Shown here piece by piece: positions 43,293 to 52,679 of a stretch of 64,000 nt of DNA; position 1 is the stretch's first letter; every line of letters begins with the position of its first letter. A program made the position numbers and the translations under genes. The notes below the pieces were generated by a model. The model made no database searches and was not told the DNA's origin. It saw only the letters and a program-made list of their open reading frames with translations. The stretch is from Firm-13 sp964579245. Its GTDB lineage: Bacteria; Bacillota; Clostridia; Saccharofermentanales; Saccharofermentanaceae. The stretch is from positions 1 to 64,000 of the forward strand of contig CAZOFY010000003.1 of NCBI GenBank assembly GCA_964579245.1, given 5' to 3'.

Positions 43293-45152
43293 ATGTCCGA
43301 AAACCAAGCGGAAACAAAGCGGAAGGTCGGCTTGACCGTCATTTCCGTTATTCGCATGCTACTTCTCCCTGCAGTGGGTATATGGGTTCTTCAGGCGTTG
43401 TCTCCATACAAACAGCGCTTTGATGAGTCTGTTTATTTTGAAGGTAATTGGTATAGCGCGATCGGTGTTCGTTTCTTTTGGAACTATCTGCTCCTGCTTC
43501 TTATTTATGCTCTACTCTATTTTTTACCTTACTTTAAAGTCACATCCATCATTCTTGGTACGGTAATCTTTGTTTTTGGTCTGGCAGAGCATTATGTCGT
43601 CCTTTTTCGAAATATGATTATCTTCCCCTGGGATCTTGACAGTATCGGTCTGGCCGCAAACGTCAGCAGTACATATGATTTCTCTGTAACGAACGAAATG
43701 ATTCTGGCCGGGGCGCTCTATCTTCTGATGATCGTTCTTTCCATTCTTGGAAAAGATCCGCGAATCCCTTGGAAGATACGTTTAGCCGTGATTGTTGCAA
43801 TTCTTGCTGTCGGTGCCGGCTATTTGCAAGGCTTTGTATTGAATCGGGCTAAACAGATCGAAAGCGGGATAACCTTCTACTACACAACCGTGAACTACAA
43901 CATCGAAAATGGCGTTCTTATGAATTTCATCTATCATATGAAATTTCTGGTGAGCACCCCCCCGGAAGGCTATGACCGGTCAGCCGTAGAGCAAGAACTT
44001 ACATCTTATGATCTAACTGTTGAATCGCTTGTTCCGAACAATGAGAAGCCGGATGTCATCATGATTATGAGTGAAGCATTTTCGGATTTGGAAGCCGTTT
44101 CCGAATTTTCTTCCAGCGTGCCCGTGATGCCTTTCTGGGACTCTCTTTCCGGGCAAAAGAATTGTATCAAAAAGACTCTTCTGACATCTGCCTTCGGAGG
44201 TAATACGGCAAACGCAGAGTTCGAAGTACTGACGGGAATGTCGATGCAGTTTTTCTCTCCAGGTACTTATCCTTACAAACATTATATACGAAGAGAAGTT
44301 CCTTCCTTTGCGTCCTTGCTGGCATCGAACGGATACAATGTGTATTCTCTGCACCCTTTTGATTTATCAGGATGGAATCGTCAGAATGTCATGCCTCTGC
44401 TTGGATTTCCAATCCTGGAAGGTGAGGACGTTTTTCAGAATCCGGAACGTTATCGAACCTACATCAGTGATATGGAGTCATATGATTACATCATTCGGAA
44501 ATATGAAGATATGAAGCTTGAAACTCCGGACAAACCAATATTTGAATACTTGATGACAATTCAAAACCATGGAGGGTATGCGTCTGCAGAGTCTCTTCCC
44601 TACAGGATCTCACCCGTAGCAGACAAGAACTATCCCCAAGCAGAGCAATACCTCTCTCTATTACGGCTTTCTGATGATGCACTGGCCCGATTGATTGCTT
44701 ATTTTGAGAAAGTGGATCATCCGACCGTAATCATCTTATACGGCGACCATCAACCGAACTTGTGTGATGGTTTTCAAGACTATCTGGCGCTTGAGGCCGA
44801 CGATTCGGGCAAGAAAAATGTAACAAACCGATATAAGACACAGTTGCTCGTATGGGCAAATTATGATATTTCAGGGAGCGAGCTCGCCGGCATGCAAGAG
44901 GATATAATCAGTAATAACTACGTGACAGCCTTCTTGTCTGATATTATAGGTATCGAGAGAACGCCTTTTCAAGCGTTCGAGATTGAAATGCACAAGAAAA
45001 TCCCTGCCCTGAACGCATATTATGTCATTACGTCTGACGGTACCGTGTATAACGCAACCAGTAAGTCCCTGCAGCCAGAGCTGAAACAGTTACTCAAGAA
45101 ATATGAGATGATCCAGCACTACTATCTTTATGATGTAAAAGAGAATCGGTAG
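43293..45152 (+). CDS. LTA-synthase-family membrane sulfatase-fold protein
   Basis: A 619-residue protein with about five N-terminal transmembrane helices (to about 180) and an extracellular alkaline-phosphatase-fold domain. MSEAFSDLEAV starts the domain, GGNTANAEFEVLTGMS holds the likely catalytic Thr, and YGDHQPNL holds metal-binding Asp and His. LtaS-family enzymes transfer glycerol phosphate from phosphatidylglycerol to lipoteichoic acid or wall glycans, and pgsA elsewhere in the window makes the substrate. GGAGG precedes the ATG. Its end overlaps the end of galM by 25 bases. Confidence 0.88.
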   Translation: MSENQAETKRKVGLTVISVIRMLLLPAVGIWVLQALSPYKQRFDESVYFEGNWYSAIGVRFFWNYLLLLLIYALLYFLPYFKVTSIILGTVIFVFGLAEHYVVLFRNMIIFPWDLDSIGLAANVSSTYDFSVTNEMILAGALYLLMIVLSILGKDPRIPWKIRLAVIVAILAVGAGYLQGFVLNRAKQIESGITFYYTTVNYNIENGVLMNFIYHMKFLVSTPPEGYDRSAVEQELTSYDLTVESLVPNNEKPDVIMIMSEAFSDLEAVSEFSSSVPVMPFWDSLSGQKNCIKKTLLTSAFGGNTANAEFEVLTGMSMQFFSPGTYPYKHYIRREVPSFASLLASNGYNVYSLHPFDLSGWNRQNVMPLLGFPILEGEDVFQNPERYRTYISDMESYDYIIRKYEDMKLETPDKPIFEYLMTIQNHGGYASAESLPYRISPVADKNYPQAEQYLSLLRLSDDALARLIAYFEKVDHPTVIILYGDHQPNLCDGFQDYLALEADDSGKKNVTNRYKTQLLVWANYDISGSELAGMQEDIISNNYVTAFLSDIIGIERTPFQAFEIEMHKKIPALNAYYVITSDGTVYNATSKSLQPELKQLLKKYEMIQHYYLYDVKENR

Positions 45153-46234
45153 CCGGTAAGATAGTACTTCTCCTCCCCGGCGTGTAATACTGCGTCCGGA
45201 AAATCCGGATGGTGTATCGCATCCGGGTAAAGCTGAGCTTCCAGACAAACACCGGCATATTGATTGTATATAAAGCCATCCTTCCCCACCGTATTCTCGG
45301 TGTGATTTCCCGTATAAATTTGAAGACCCGGGAAATTTGTGATGACCTCCATTTCGCGTTCTGATTCCGGATCCCTTAACAAGGCAACACGCTGTGCCTC
45401 GTCGGGCGAAGTCCGGAGACAGTAATTCTGATCCAGACCACGCGAGGAAGCAAGCTGGGGATCATCCAACTGCATAGTGTCGAGGAAACTCTTTGTGTTT
45501 GAAAAATCAAAGACAGTATCTCCAATCTGTGAAATGCTTCCGTCAGGAACATTCTCGAGATCTTTGTTTATCATGCTTGTTGAGTCTATCCATAGTAGAT
45601 GTCCGGAAACACTGCCGTTATTGTGTCCGCCTAAATTGAAATACGAGTGGTTTGTCGGGCAAAACAACGTGTCTGCATCCGTTTTCCCACTGTACAAAAT
45701 CAGAAGAGTCCGGTCGCTTGTCCACGCATATAAAACCTCCGCCGTCAAATTTCCCGGCAACCCGCAGGTGTTATGCGGTGAAGTATGAGTCAGCAATACA
45801 GCTTCTCCTTCTATATGGAAATCCGATCGTATACCGGAATTCCTCAAATATTTGTCAGCAGCGGAGTTGACGAGCACCCCCCCCTGCCAGAATACGTTTT
45901 GAAAAGAACCGGGGCCGCCATGAAGATTATTTACACCATCATTCGCCGGCATCTCATTGCGAGTCCCATTCAGTATAAAAGAGGCGTTTTTGGTACGATT
46001 TGCCACTCGCCCGACGATTGAACCATGACATCCTCCGTTTCCGAGATATCCGTCCAAATCGGAAAATCCAAGTATAACATCGGCATATTCACCATTCTTT
46101 TCCGGAACATTGACCTCTATGATTGCTGCGGCATATTCCATAACAGTAAAAGAAGCTCCGGAAGAATGTTTCAGTTTATATGTCTTGGCTGAGACACCGG
46201 ATTTGCTCACAAGGATATTCTCTTCAATCGGCAT
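45128..46234 (-). CDS. galM: Aldose 1-epimerase (mutarotase)
   Basis: Interconverts alpha and beta anomers of galactose or glucose. The 368-residue beta-sandwich protein shows GRVANRTKNA near 74, CPTNHSYFNLGGH with the catalytic His, and GVCLEAQLYPDAIHHPDFP with the catalytic Glu. GGAGG precedes the ATG. It is convergent with the LTA-synthase-like gene; their last 25 bases overlap tail to tail. Confidence 0.93.
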   Translation of the reverse strand: MPIEENILVSKSGVSAKTYKLKHSSGASFTVMEYAAAIIEVNVPEKNGEYADVILGFSDLDGYLGNGGCHGSIVGRVANRTKNASFILNGTRNEMPANDGVNNLHGGPGSFQNVFWQGGVLVNSAADKYLRNSGIRSDFHIEGEAVLLTHTSPHNTCGLPGNLTAEVLYAWTSDRTLLILYSGKTDADTLFCPTNHSYFNLGGHNNGSVSGHLLWIDSTSMINKDLENVPDGSISQIGDTVFDFSNTKSFLDTMQLDDPQLASSRGLDQNYCLRTSPDEAQRVALLRDPESEREMEVITNFPGLQIYTGNHTENTVGKDGFIYNQYAGVCLEAQLYPDAIHHPDFPDAVLHAGEEKYYLTGYRFSFTS

Positions 46235-46302
46235 GAATCATTCCTCCAAAGTATGAAATTTTTCGAAAAAGGCAGTAAGAACCCATGAATCGGTCTGATT
46301 CG

Positions 46303-48534
46303 TCAAATGAATGACTCGTCTTCGGAAGATTCAAGGGGAATAAATGCTCTCAGGTCATCCTTGATTTGTCTATCCTCGATTGTTGTGATCGCGATTCTAC
46401 AAAGCTCGGCCTGACTGTCGATTTTAGCCTTGCCGCGCAGATCCTGCTTATGATAGGAACCGTCCGGCTGCATCATGTGGCTGCGAATCGTATCCTCAAG
46501 TTCCAACTGCAAAATCTCAAGAACCCGATTGCGACAGTCGATATCCTCGACAGGAAAAAGCAGCTCGACGCGGCGGTCAAGATTTCTGGGCATCCAGTCC
46601 GCAGAGGATAGATAGATATCCTCTGTGCCCTCATTATAAAAACAGAAGATTCGAGAATGCTCAAGGAATCGACCGGTGATAGATCGAACACTAATATTCT
46701 CAGAGAGGCCGGGAACTCCGGCCCGAAGACAACAAATTCCTCTCACAATCAAATCAATCTTCACGCCTGCAGCGGAAGCCTCATACAACAATTCGATCAT
46801 AGCCCCGTCAGCCAGAGAGTTGATCTTTGCAATGATGGCGGCCTTCTTTCCTTCCCTGGCGTTCAATATCTCACGGCGAATCCTTTTCTCAAAAAAACTC
46901 CGCAACCACAGCGGCGCGGGGATCAATCTTCTCCACTCCGGCGGTTCCGCATAACCGGACAGCATGTTAAAAAATTCCGATGCATCGACCCCGAATGGTT
47001 CAGAACAGGTAAATAGGCCGATATCAGTATAGATCTGAGCGGTGATGTCATTATAGTTTCCGGTCCCGAGATGCAGGTATCTGCGGATCCCGTCCTCTTC
47101 GTTGCGCACGACCAGAGTGATCTTGCTGTGCGTCTTCAGCCCGACTAATCCATAAATAACATGGCAGCCGGCTTTCTCAAGCATCTTCGCCCAGTTTATG
47201 TTATTCTCCTCATCAAATCTCGCCTTCAGTTCGACAAGAACCATGACCTGCTTTCCGTTCTGTGCGGCGGCCGCGAGATACGCAATAATAGGCGAACTGC
47301 TGCTGACACGATAGAGTGTCTGTTTGATTGCCAGAACATCCGGGTCCATAGCAGCCTCACGGATAAACTCGACGACCGGGTCAAATTCCTCATAAGGGTG
47401 ATGGACCATACGGTCCTTCTCTCTGATTTGATCAAAGATACTTCTGTCATCGAACATACTTGGTTCCTGTGCGCGAAAAGAAGGGTAGCAAAGGTCCGGA
47501 TAGGCTCTGGAGACCATATTGTACAGCTTCATCAGAAAGGTAAGATCGAGTGACCCATTGACCGGAAAAATGTCGACTTCGTTGATCTGTAAGGATTCGA
47601 CCAGCCAATCACGCAAGCGAATATCCATATGTTCGTCAATCTCCATACGAATGATCTCGCCCCACTGTCGTCTTCGAACCTGTTCTTCAATTTCCTTCAG
47701 TAGATCCTCTGCTTCATCCTCGTCAATATCAAGATCAGCATTTCGCATAATACGATAAATTGAGGACGCAACAACAGTAAGTCCTGTAAAGAGTTGGTGG
47801 AGATTTGCCATGATGATCTGTTCAATCGGAAGGAAAGCATATCCGCTATTTGTCGGTACGAGAAAAAGTCGAGGTACGACAGACGGAACTTGCAAAGTCG
47901 CATAACGATAGTTCATTTCGGTGCTTGTTTCTTCAGCATCCTCCTCGCCCTCTTCTTTGATCATTACGGCAATATTCAGTCTTTTGCTGTAAAGGAGAGG
48001 AAACGGACGCGATGAATCAACTGCCATCGGTGTCAGAATAGGAAAAAGCGTTGTCAAAAAATAGTCATCGGCAGTCTTCCTTCCCGCTTCGTCCAGCTCT
48101 GAATAATCAAGAATTTGAATGCCGTTTGTCCACAAGGCAGGAATAAGAGAGCGGGTATATGTCGAATACTGCAGAGCCATGCTCTGACGAACTTTCTGTG
48201 TAATTTGCTCCAATTGCTCAGAAGGCGTCATACCGGAAAAATCACGGGCATTATATTGTGCATTAACGAGATCCTTCAGAGAAGCGACACGAACAACGTA
48301 GAACTCGTCAAGATTTGAAGCGGTAATGGATAGAAACTTCGCTCTTTCAAGCAGAGGATTCTTCGTATCCCTTGCTTCAAACAGGATGCGATCATTAAAA
48401 TCGAGCCAGCTTATTTCGCGGTTGATAAAACGATTCGCGTCGGCTGATATACCGGCATTATCCGTAAGCATATGAAGAGTCTCTTGTTTCGTTGATTTGG
48501 GACCCTTCTTGATCTTGCGTTTCTTGGTAGTCAT
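46303..48534 (-). CDS. ppk: Polyphosphate kinase 1
   Basis: Makes polyphosphate from ATP, and the reverse. The 743-residue protein has the N-terminal segment INREISWLDFNDRILFEARD (38-57), the phosphohistidine segment GLKTHSKITLVVR, RRYLHLGTGNYN, and the second domain with SSADWMPRNLDRRVE. The start overlaps the ppx stop by one base (TAATG), and GAGGAGG lies upstream, so both enzymes of polyphosphate turnover are coupled. Confidence 0.96.
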   Translation of the reverse strand: MTTKKRKIKKGPKSTKQETLHMLTDNAGISADANRFINREISWLDFNDRILFEARDTKNPLLERAKFLSITASNLDEFYVVRVASLKDLVNAQYNARDFSGMTPSEQLEQITQKVRQSMALQYSTYTRSLIPALWTNGIQILDYSELDEAGRKTADDYFLTTLFPILTPMAVDSSRPFPLLYSKRLNIAVMIKEEGEEDAEETSTEMNYRYATLQVPSVVPRLFLVPTNSGYAFLPIEQIIMANLHQLFTGLTVVASSIYRIMRNADLDIDEDEAEDLLKEIEEQVRRRQWGEIIRMEIDEHMDIRLRDWLVESLQINEVDIFPVNGSLDLTFLMKLYNMVSRAYPDLCYPSFRAQEPSMFDDRSIFDQIREKDRMVHHPYEEFDPVVEFIREAAMDPDVLAIKQTLYRVSSSSPIIAYLAAAAQNGKQVMVLVELKARFDEENNINWAKMLEKAGCHVIYGLVGLKTHSKITLVVRNEEDGIRRYLHLGTGNYNDITAQIYTDIGLFTCSEPFGVDASEFFNMLSGYAEPPEWRRLIPAPLWLRSFFEKRIRREILNAREGKKAAIIAKINSLADGAMIELLYEASAAGVKIDLIVRGICCLRAGVPGLSENISVRSITGRFLEHSRIFCFYNEGTEDIYLSSADWMPRNLDRRVELLFPVEDIDCRNRVLEILQLELEDTIRSHMMQPDGSYHKQDLRGKAKIDSQAELCRIAITTIEDRQIKDDLRAFIPLESSEDESFI

Positions 48535-50075
48535 TATACCTGCCTCCTCGGTTTTAATACGGGCTGATATCCGAAGACCTGCCTGAAGAGTCCTGTCTTG
48601 GTCTCAAATGCCCACTGTTCATAGGTCAGGTCACTGGACGCATCACAAGCAATAACAAGCGAGTCCTTCTGTATCGTGACCGAAATATTCTTAATCTTCT
48701 GTTTATGCGAAGCGTCGAGCGCATCGGCTACACGAAGAATAGCAGAAAGCTTTGCTGCCGTCGATCGTTCGGCAAGAGGTAGGTACTGGAAATACTTGTC
48801 TTTTTGTAGATCCGTAAGAATGTAGAATCTGGCCGTGCAGGCAATAATTTCCTTTTCCCTGTTATCGATTCCAATGATTTCCGATGTTTGGATGATATGA
48901 TACGTCCGTGTACTATGGTTTGTTACATTGATATATTTCCCGATTTCATGAAGGATTGTGGCAAGCTGAAGCAGAAGTCTTTCACGATCACTAAGCCCAT
49001 GGACACGTCGTGTACTATCGAAGATCTCCAAAGCAAGGCCCTCGACATGATCAGTATGCTTCTTATCGTAGCGGTAACGTTTGCCGATATGCCGGGCGGC
49101 AAATACCGAATCCCGATAAGGCGGAGTCTTCAAAGGGAAGGCGAAGTTATCGTAGGTATATTGGTAAATTACGCCATCGCAAAGAGACGCCGCCGGCATA
49201 TGGATCCCCTCGAGGCCTGTCGACTCCATAGATTTCTTAATGATCAACGCAGTCGGGAAAAGCAGATTCGCCGTTGCGGAAGAAATATTCTTCGTTAGTA
49301 CCAAGTCAGTCGGCTTGACCTTGAGCAAATAATCAAAAACTTCCAGAAACTTCTTCTTTGTCAGGAAGCAGTATTCGCGAGGAGAAAAACCTGCAAGTCC
49401 CTTAATGAAACCTATGTCGCTGCCGAAGGCAATCATGTTCTTATATTCGATCCCCTTTGGCTCCACCGCATGATAGTCATCAAGATCATGCGAAATGAAT
49501 TCTTCCAGGACCTCCTTGTAATGTGGTGTCTGCTTTTCCAAGCTCGACAACAGCTCACTGATTCGAAGCGATCCCAGCAGCATATTTTGACTGAAAACAA
49601 ACTCAGATTTATCGAAAACAGAGGTCTGAATACTTCCCGCACCCAAGTCCAGAATCAGCGTTCCGGTCTGGATAATCTTCTCAAAATCACCCATCAGCTC
49701 CTTTACCGCCAATGTGTGATAGTATCGTTCCGTGGCGTTATCCAGGACCTGAACAATCAATCCCGTCTTGAGCCGGATCTGCTCCACCACAAAATCCCGG
49801 TTCTCCGCCTCGCGAAAAGCACTTGTGGCCACACAGATAGACTTAGAAATCTTATACTCCTTCATCTTGATCACGAAGCCGGAAAGAATCTCGCACAACT
49901 CCACAACCTGGCTCTCAGATATTGAGCCATATCGATAGGTCTGCGCGCCCAACGCAAGAAAGCGCCTTACGGATTCGACCTCTCTTGGACTTTCTTTTCT
50001 GCTTAGCTGAAATATCTTCATGCGAAGAGATAGAGATCCGAGATCGATGACAGCGACTGTCTGCTTCGAAGACAT
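48534..50075 (-). CDS. Ppx/GppA phosphatase-like protein with HD-type C-terminal domain
   Basis: Probable exopolyphosphatase, 513 residues from the ATG at 50075 (GGAG upstream; a longer reading to 50114 is less likely). The actin-like ASKHA domain starts VAVIDLGSLSLRMKIF, where most members have DxGSNSxR. The second phosphate loop is LDLGAGSIQ, rather than the usual GGGS. The C-terminal HD-like domain has LHEIGKYI, where His-Asp would be usual. It is paired with ppk, which supports polyphosphate turnover; a guanosine pentaphosphatase role is the alternative. A TATAAT (minus, 50117-50122) lies upstream. Confidence 0.87.
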   Translation of the reverse strand: MSSKQTVAVIDLGSLSLRMKIFQLSRKESPREVESVRRFLALGAQTYRYGSISESQVVELCEILSGFVIKMKEYKISKSICVATSAFREAENRDFVVEQIRLKTGLIVQVLDNATERYYHTLAVKELMGDFEKIIQTGTLILDLGAGSIQTSVFDKSEFVFSQNMLLGSLRISELLSSLEKQTPHYKEVLEEFISHDLDDYHAVEPKGIEYKNMIAFGSDIGFIKGLAGFSPREYCFLTKKKFLEVFDYLLKVKPTDLVLTKNISSATANLLFPTALIIKKSMESTGLEGIHMPAASLCDGVIYQYTYDNFAFPLKTPPYRDSVFAARHIGKRYRYDKKHTDHVEGLALEIFDSTRRVHGLSDRERLLLQLATILHEIGKYINVTNHSTRTYHIIQTSEIIGIDNREKEIIACTARFYILTDLQKDKYFQYLPLAERSTAAKLSAILRVADALDASHKQKIKNISVTIQKDSLVIACDASSDLTYEQWAFETKTGLFRQVFGYQPVLKPRRQV

Positions 50076-50261
50076 ATTCGTTTCTCCTTCGTTCCTGTAT
50101 AAAATCGAATACATTTATTATACAACGAATTACAAATTGAATTTCATTCATAATTTGTATTGAATTTGTTTCAGTGCATGAAATCAAAGAAGGAACTTAT
50201 TCCTGTCGGGCCCTCTCTGCTATAATAATTGTGATAGTCAGTTCCCACGAGGAGGATCTAT

Positions 50262-50801
50262 ATGGACACTTTTGATCTTGGAAAAGCACCTCAAGATAGT
50301 TCGTTCGGCTTAAAGGCTTCGCGAGATGCATTAGAAGGAAAAATCAACGAATTCATCAATGAACTGTCGAGTCAGGATCAAGCACGCTACTCCCTTGTAC
50401 GGTCCAGGAAAGAATCACATACAGAACACGTACAGATCGTTATGTATCGCCACATCAACGGATCCGGTCGACTGTTCGGCGGAGCCCTGCTTCAAATGAT
50501 TGATACAATCGGCGCCATTTGCGCCAGACGGCACTCCGGCTCCGAGGTGACCACTGTCGCCATCGACAATCTGTCCTTCAAAGCTCCGGCCTCAATTAAT
50601 TCCACTCTTCTACTTATCGCTGAAATTCAGAGTGTCGGAAGAACTTCCATGAAGGTCCAGGTGACCACATACGTCGAGAGTCTCAACGGTTCCCGTGAAG
50701 AGATCAATGTTGCCAATCTGACATTTGTCGCAATCGACAGATACAATCGCCCGATTCCTGTACCGCGCCTGAAGGAAATGTTGCCGGAAGCGAAGATCTG
50801 A
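50262..50801 (+). CDS. Acyl-CoA thioesterase, hotdog fold
   Basis: A 179-residue YciA/BFIT-type acyl-CoA thioesterase. HINGSGRLFGGALLQMID matches the active-site helix of the family. TTVAIDNLSFKAPASINSTLL and VGRTSMKVQVTTYVES follow in hotdog order. An N-terminal extension of about 50 residues precedes the domain. AGGAGG precedes the ATG and TATAAT lies at 50221-50226. Substrate not known. Confidence 0.88.
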   Translation: MDTFDLGKAPQDSSFGLKASRDALEGKINEFINELSSQDQARYSLVRSRKESHTEHVQIVMYRHINGSGRLFGGALLQMIDTIGAICARRHSGSEVTTVAIDNLSFKAPASINSTLLLIAEIQSVGRTSMKVQVTTYVESLNGSREEINVANLTFVAIDRYNRPIPVPRLKEMLPEAKI

Positions 50802-50848
50802 GTCCTTCCGGATAATCGTTAAGCTGGTATATCTGCTGAGAGAAAAGC

Positions 50849-50894
50849 TTGCACCCGCCTTCTTGGACAATCGAGTCCGGTCAGGCGGGTGCAA
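50849..50894 (-). terminator. Hairpin between convergent thioesterase and ilvB genes
   Basis: TTGCACCCGCCT (50849-50860) pairs with AGGCGGGTGCAA (50883-50894), with an inner GGAC/GTCC stem. On the minus strand it runs into GCTTTTCTC, so it can end the branched-chain operon; on the plus strand the T run is poor. Confidence 0.65.
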
Positions 50895-50922
50895 CGTCTT
50901 TACAGAAAGCACATTTCGAAGG

Positions 50923-52623
50923 TCACATACCCGGCATGATCATTTCTTCGGGATTCTTGCCCGGCGGAATCATCGGGTAAACGAGTTCCTCGTTGTCAAG
51001 CATAACGTGCAGAACATAGGGCTTATGATCCGCAAGCATGCAGTCAATCCCCTGACGGAAGCTTGCCGCATCGGTGGCTCGGCTTCCCTTTATGCCATAG
51101 GCATCGACAATCTGAATAAAGTTCGGATTATTGCTTAATATAGAATGACTGTATCTTTTCCCGAAGAAGAGTTCCTGCCATTGACGAACCATACCGAGCT
51201 GCTGGTTGTCCATGATGATCACCTTGACATTAAGGTTAAGATCCGTCAGTGTGCCGAATTCTTGAATCGTCATCTGAACACCGCCGTCTCCGACAAAGAG
51301 AATCACAGGTCGTTCCGGTGCAGCAATCGAGGCACCGATAGCAGCCGGAAGCCCGAATCCCATCGTCCCGAGTCCTCCGGATGTGAGAAAGGATCTCGGC
51401 GATTCAACGGAAAAATGCTGAGCCGCAAAAACCTGATGCTGTCCCACGTCCGTTACGAGAATAGGATCTTGCCCCTTATAGGCTTCTGATATGGCATAAA
51501 CGACCGCTTCCGGTAAAAGCTTGTCATCGAGAGATACAAGGTTCTTCTTGACTTCACGATATCTTTCTCTCTTCAGATCCACTTTTTGAATCCATTCACT
51601 CCAGGTGTTGCGATAGGGATAATCCGGAAGGACCTGAAGCATATGCGTGAAAAAGTCAAAAGCGGCATCTTCAATCTCAATCGAAGCATGAATATTCTTA
51701 TTGATCTCGGCAGGGTCAATGTCAACATGAATGACCGTGCGACTCTTGTTTGCGTTATATTTCTCAGGGTCTCCGATGATCCGATCCGAAAAACGGCAAC
51801 CAACTGCCAGAAGTAGATCACAGTTCCCGATAGCCGAATTTGCCTGGGGTGTCCCGTGCATACCGACCATTCCTAAATACTGCTCGTGCTCATCGGAAAT
51901 GGATCCCTTACCCATCATCGTTGTAGCAACCGGCATGCCGGTTTTTTCAGCAAACTCCTGCATCAACGCGCTGGCCCCATCCGATATGATGACTCCGCCG
52001 CCGATCAGAAGCAACGGCTTTCGGGCCTTGCTCAAGGCTTCATATACTGCATCTGCCTGTGACTTTGTATGCTTTCTCGGCGGACGATGGATAATAACGC
52101 CGGTTCCCTTTCCGGAATTCTCGGGAATCTCGATTGCCAGAATGTCCTTCGGAACATTCACAAGAACTGGCCCCGGTCTTCCCTGTGTCGTAAGATTCCA
52201 AGCTTCCTCCAGAGTCGGCAAAAGATCCTCGGGATCCATGACCAGATAATTGTATTTTGTAATCGGTTGGGTGATTCCGGTTATGTCCGCTTCCTGAAAA
52301 GCATCCTTACCTGTACAATTGCGCGCAACCGCACCGGTGATCGCTAGAAGCGGAACCGAGTCAAGATAGGCATCAGCGATTCCCGTAACGAGGTTTGTCG
52401 CTCCGGGACCCGATGTGGCAATGACAACACCCGGTTTGCCCGTCACCTTGGCAAATCCCTCGGCAGCGTGCGCGGCACCCTGTTCGTGACGTGTAAGTAC
52501 GTGCGGAAACTGTACCTGATAAATAGCGTCATATAGAACTAGGATAGGGCCTCCGGGGTATCCAAACGCCGGGTCCACACCCTTATCCTGAAGAAAAGCA
52601 ACAATCGTCTGTGCTCCGTTCAT
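50923..52623 (-). CDS. ilvB: Acetolactate synthase large subunit
   Basis: Condenses two pyruvates (or pyruvate with 2-oxobutyrate) in Val/Leu and Ile synthesis. The 566-residue TPP enzyme shows RHEQGAAHAAEGFAKVTGKP with the catalytic Glu, FAD-type middle domain segments, and GDGGVQMTIQEFGTLTDL, the TPP-magnesium site. It is the last gene of the operon. No small regulatory subunit (ilvN) is next to it. GGAGG precedes the ATG. Confidence 0.95.
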   Translation of the reverse strand: MNGAQTIVAFLQDKGVDPAFGYPGGPILVLYDAIYQVQFPHVLTRHEQGAAHAAEGFAKVTGKPGVVIATSGPGATNLVTGIADAYLDSVPLLAITGAVARNCTGKDAFQEADITGITQPITKYNYLVMDPEDLLPTLEEAWNLTTQGRPGPVLVNVPKDILAIEIPENSGKGTGVIIHRPPRKHTKSQADAVYEALSKARKPLLLIGGGVIISDGASALMQEFAEKTGMPVATTMMGKGSISDEHEQYLGMVGMHGTPQANSAIGNCDLLLAVGCRFSDRIIGDPEKYNANKSRTVIHVDIDPAEINKNIHASIEIEDAAFDFFTHMLQVLPDYPYRNTWSEWIQKVDLKRERYREVKKNLVSLDDKLLPEAVVYAISEAYKGQDPILVTDVGQHQVFAAQHFSVESPRSFLTSGGLGTMGFGLPAAIGASIAAPERPVILFVGDGGVQMTIQEFGTLTDLNLNVKVIIMDNQQLGMVRQWQELFFGKRYSHSILSNNPNFIQIVDAYGIKGSRATDAASFRQGIDCMLADHKPYVLHVMLDNEELVYPMIPPGKNPEEMIMPGM

Positions 52624-52679
52624 TTTGTTATCCTCCTAAGGTAAACTGCCGATGAAACCGGCAGCTGTTCACTCTCCAA

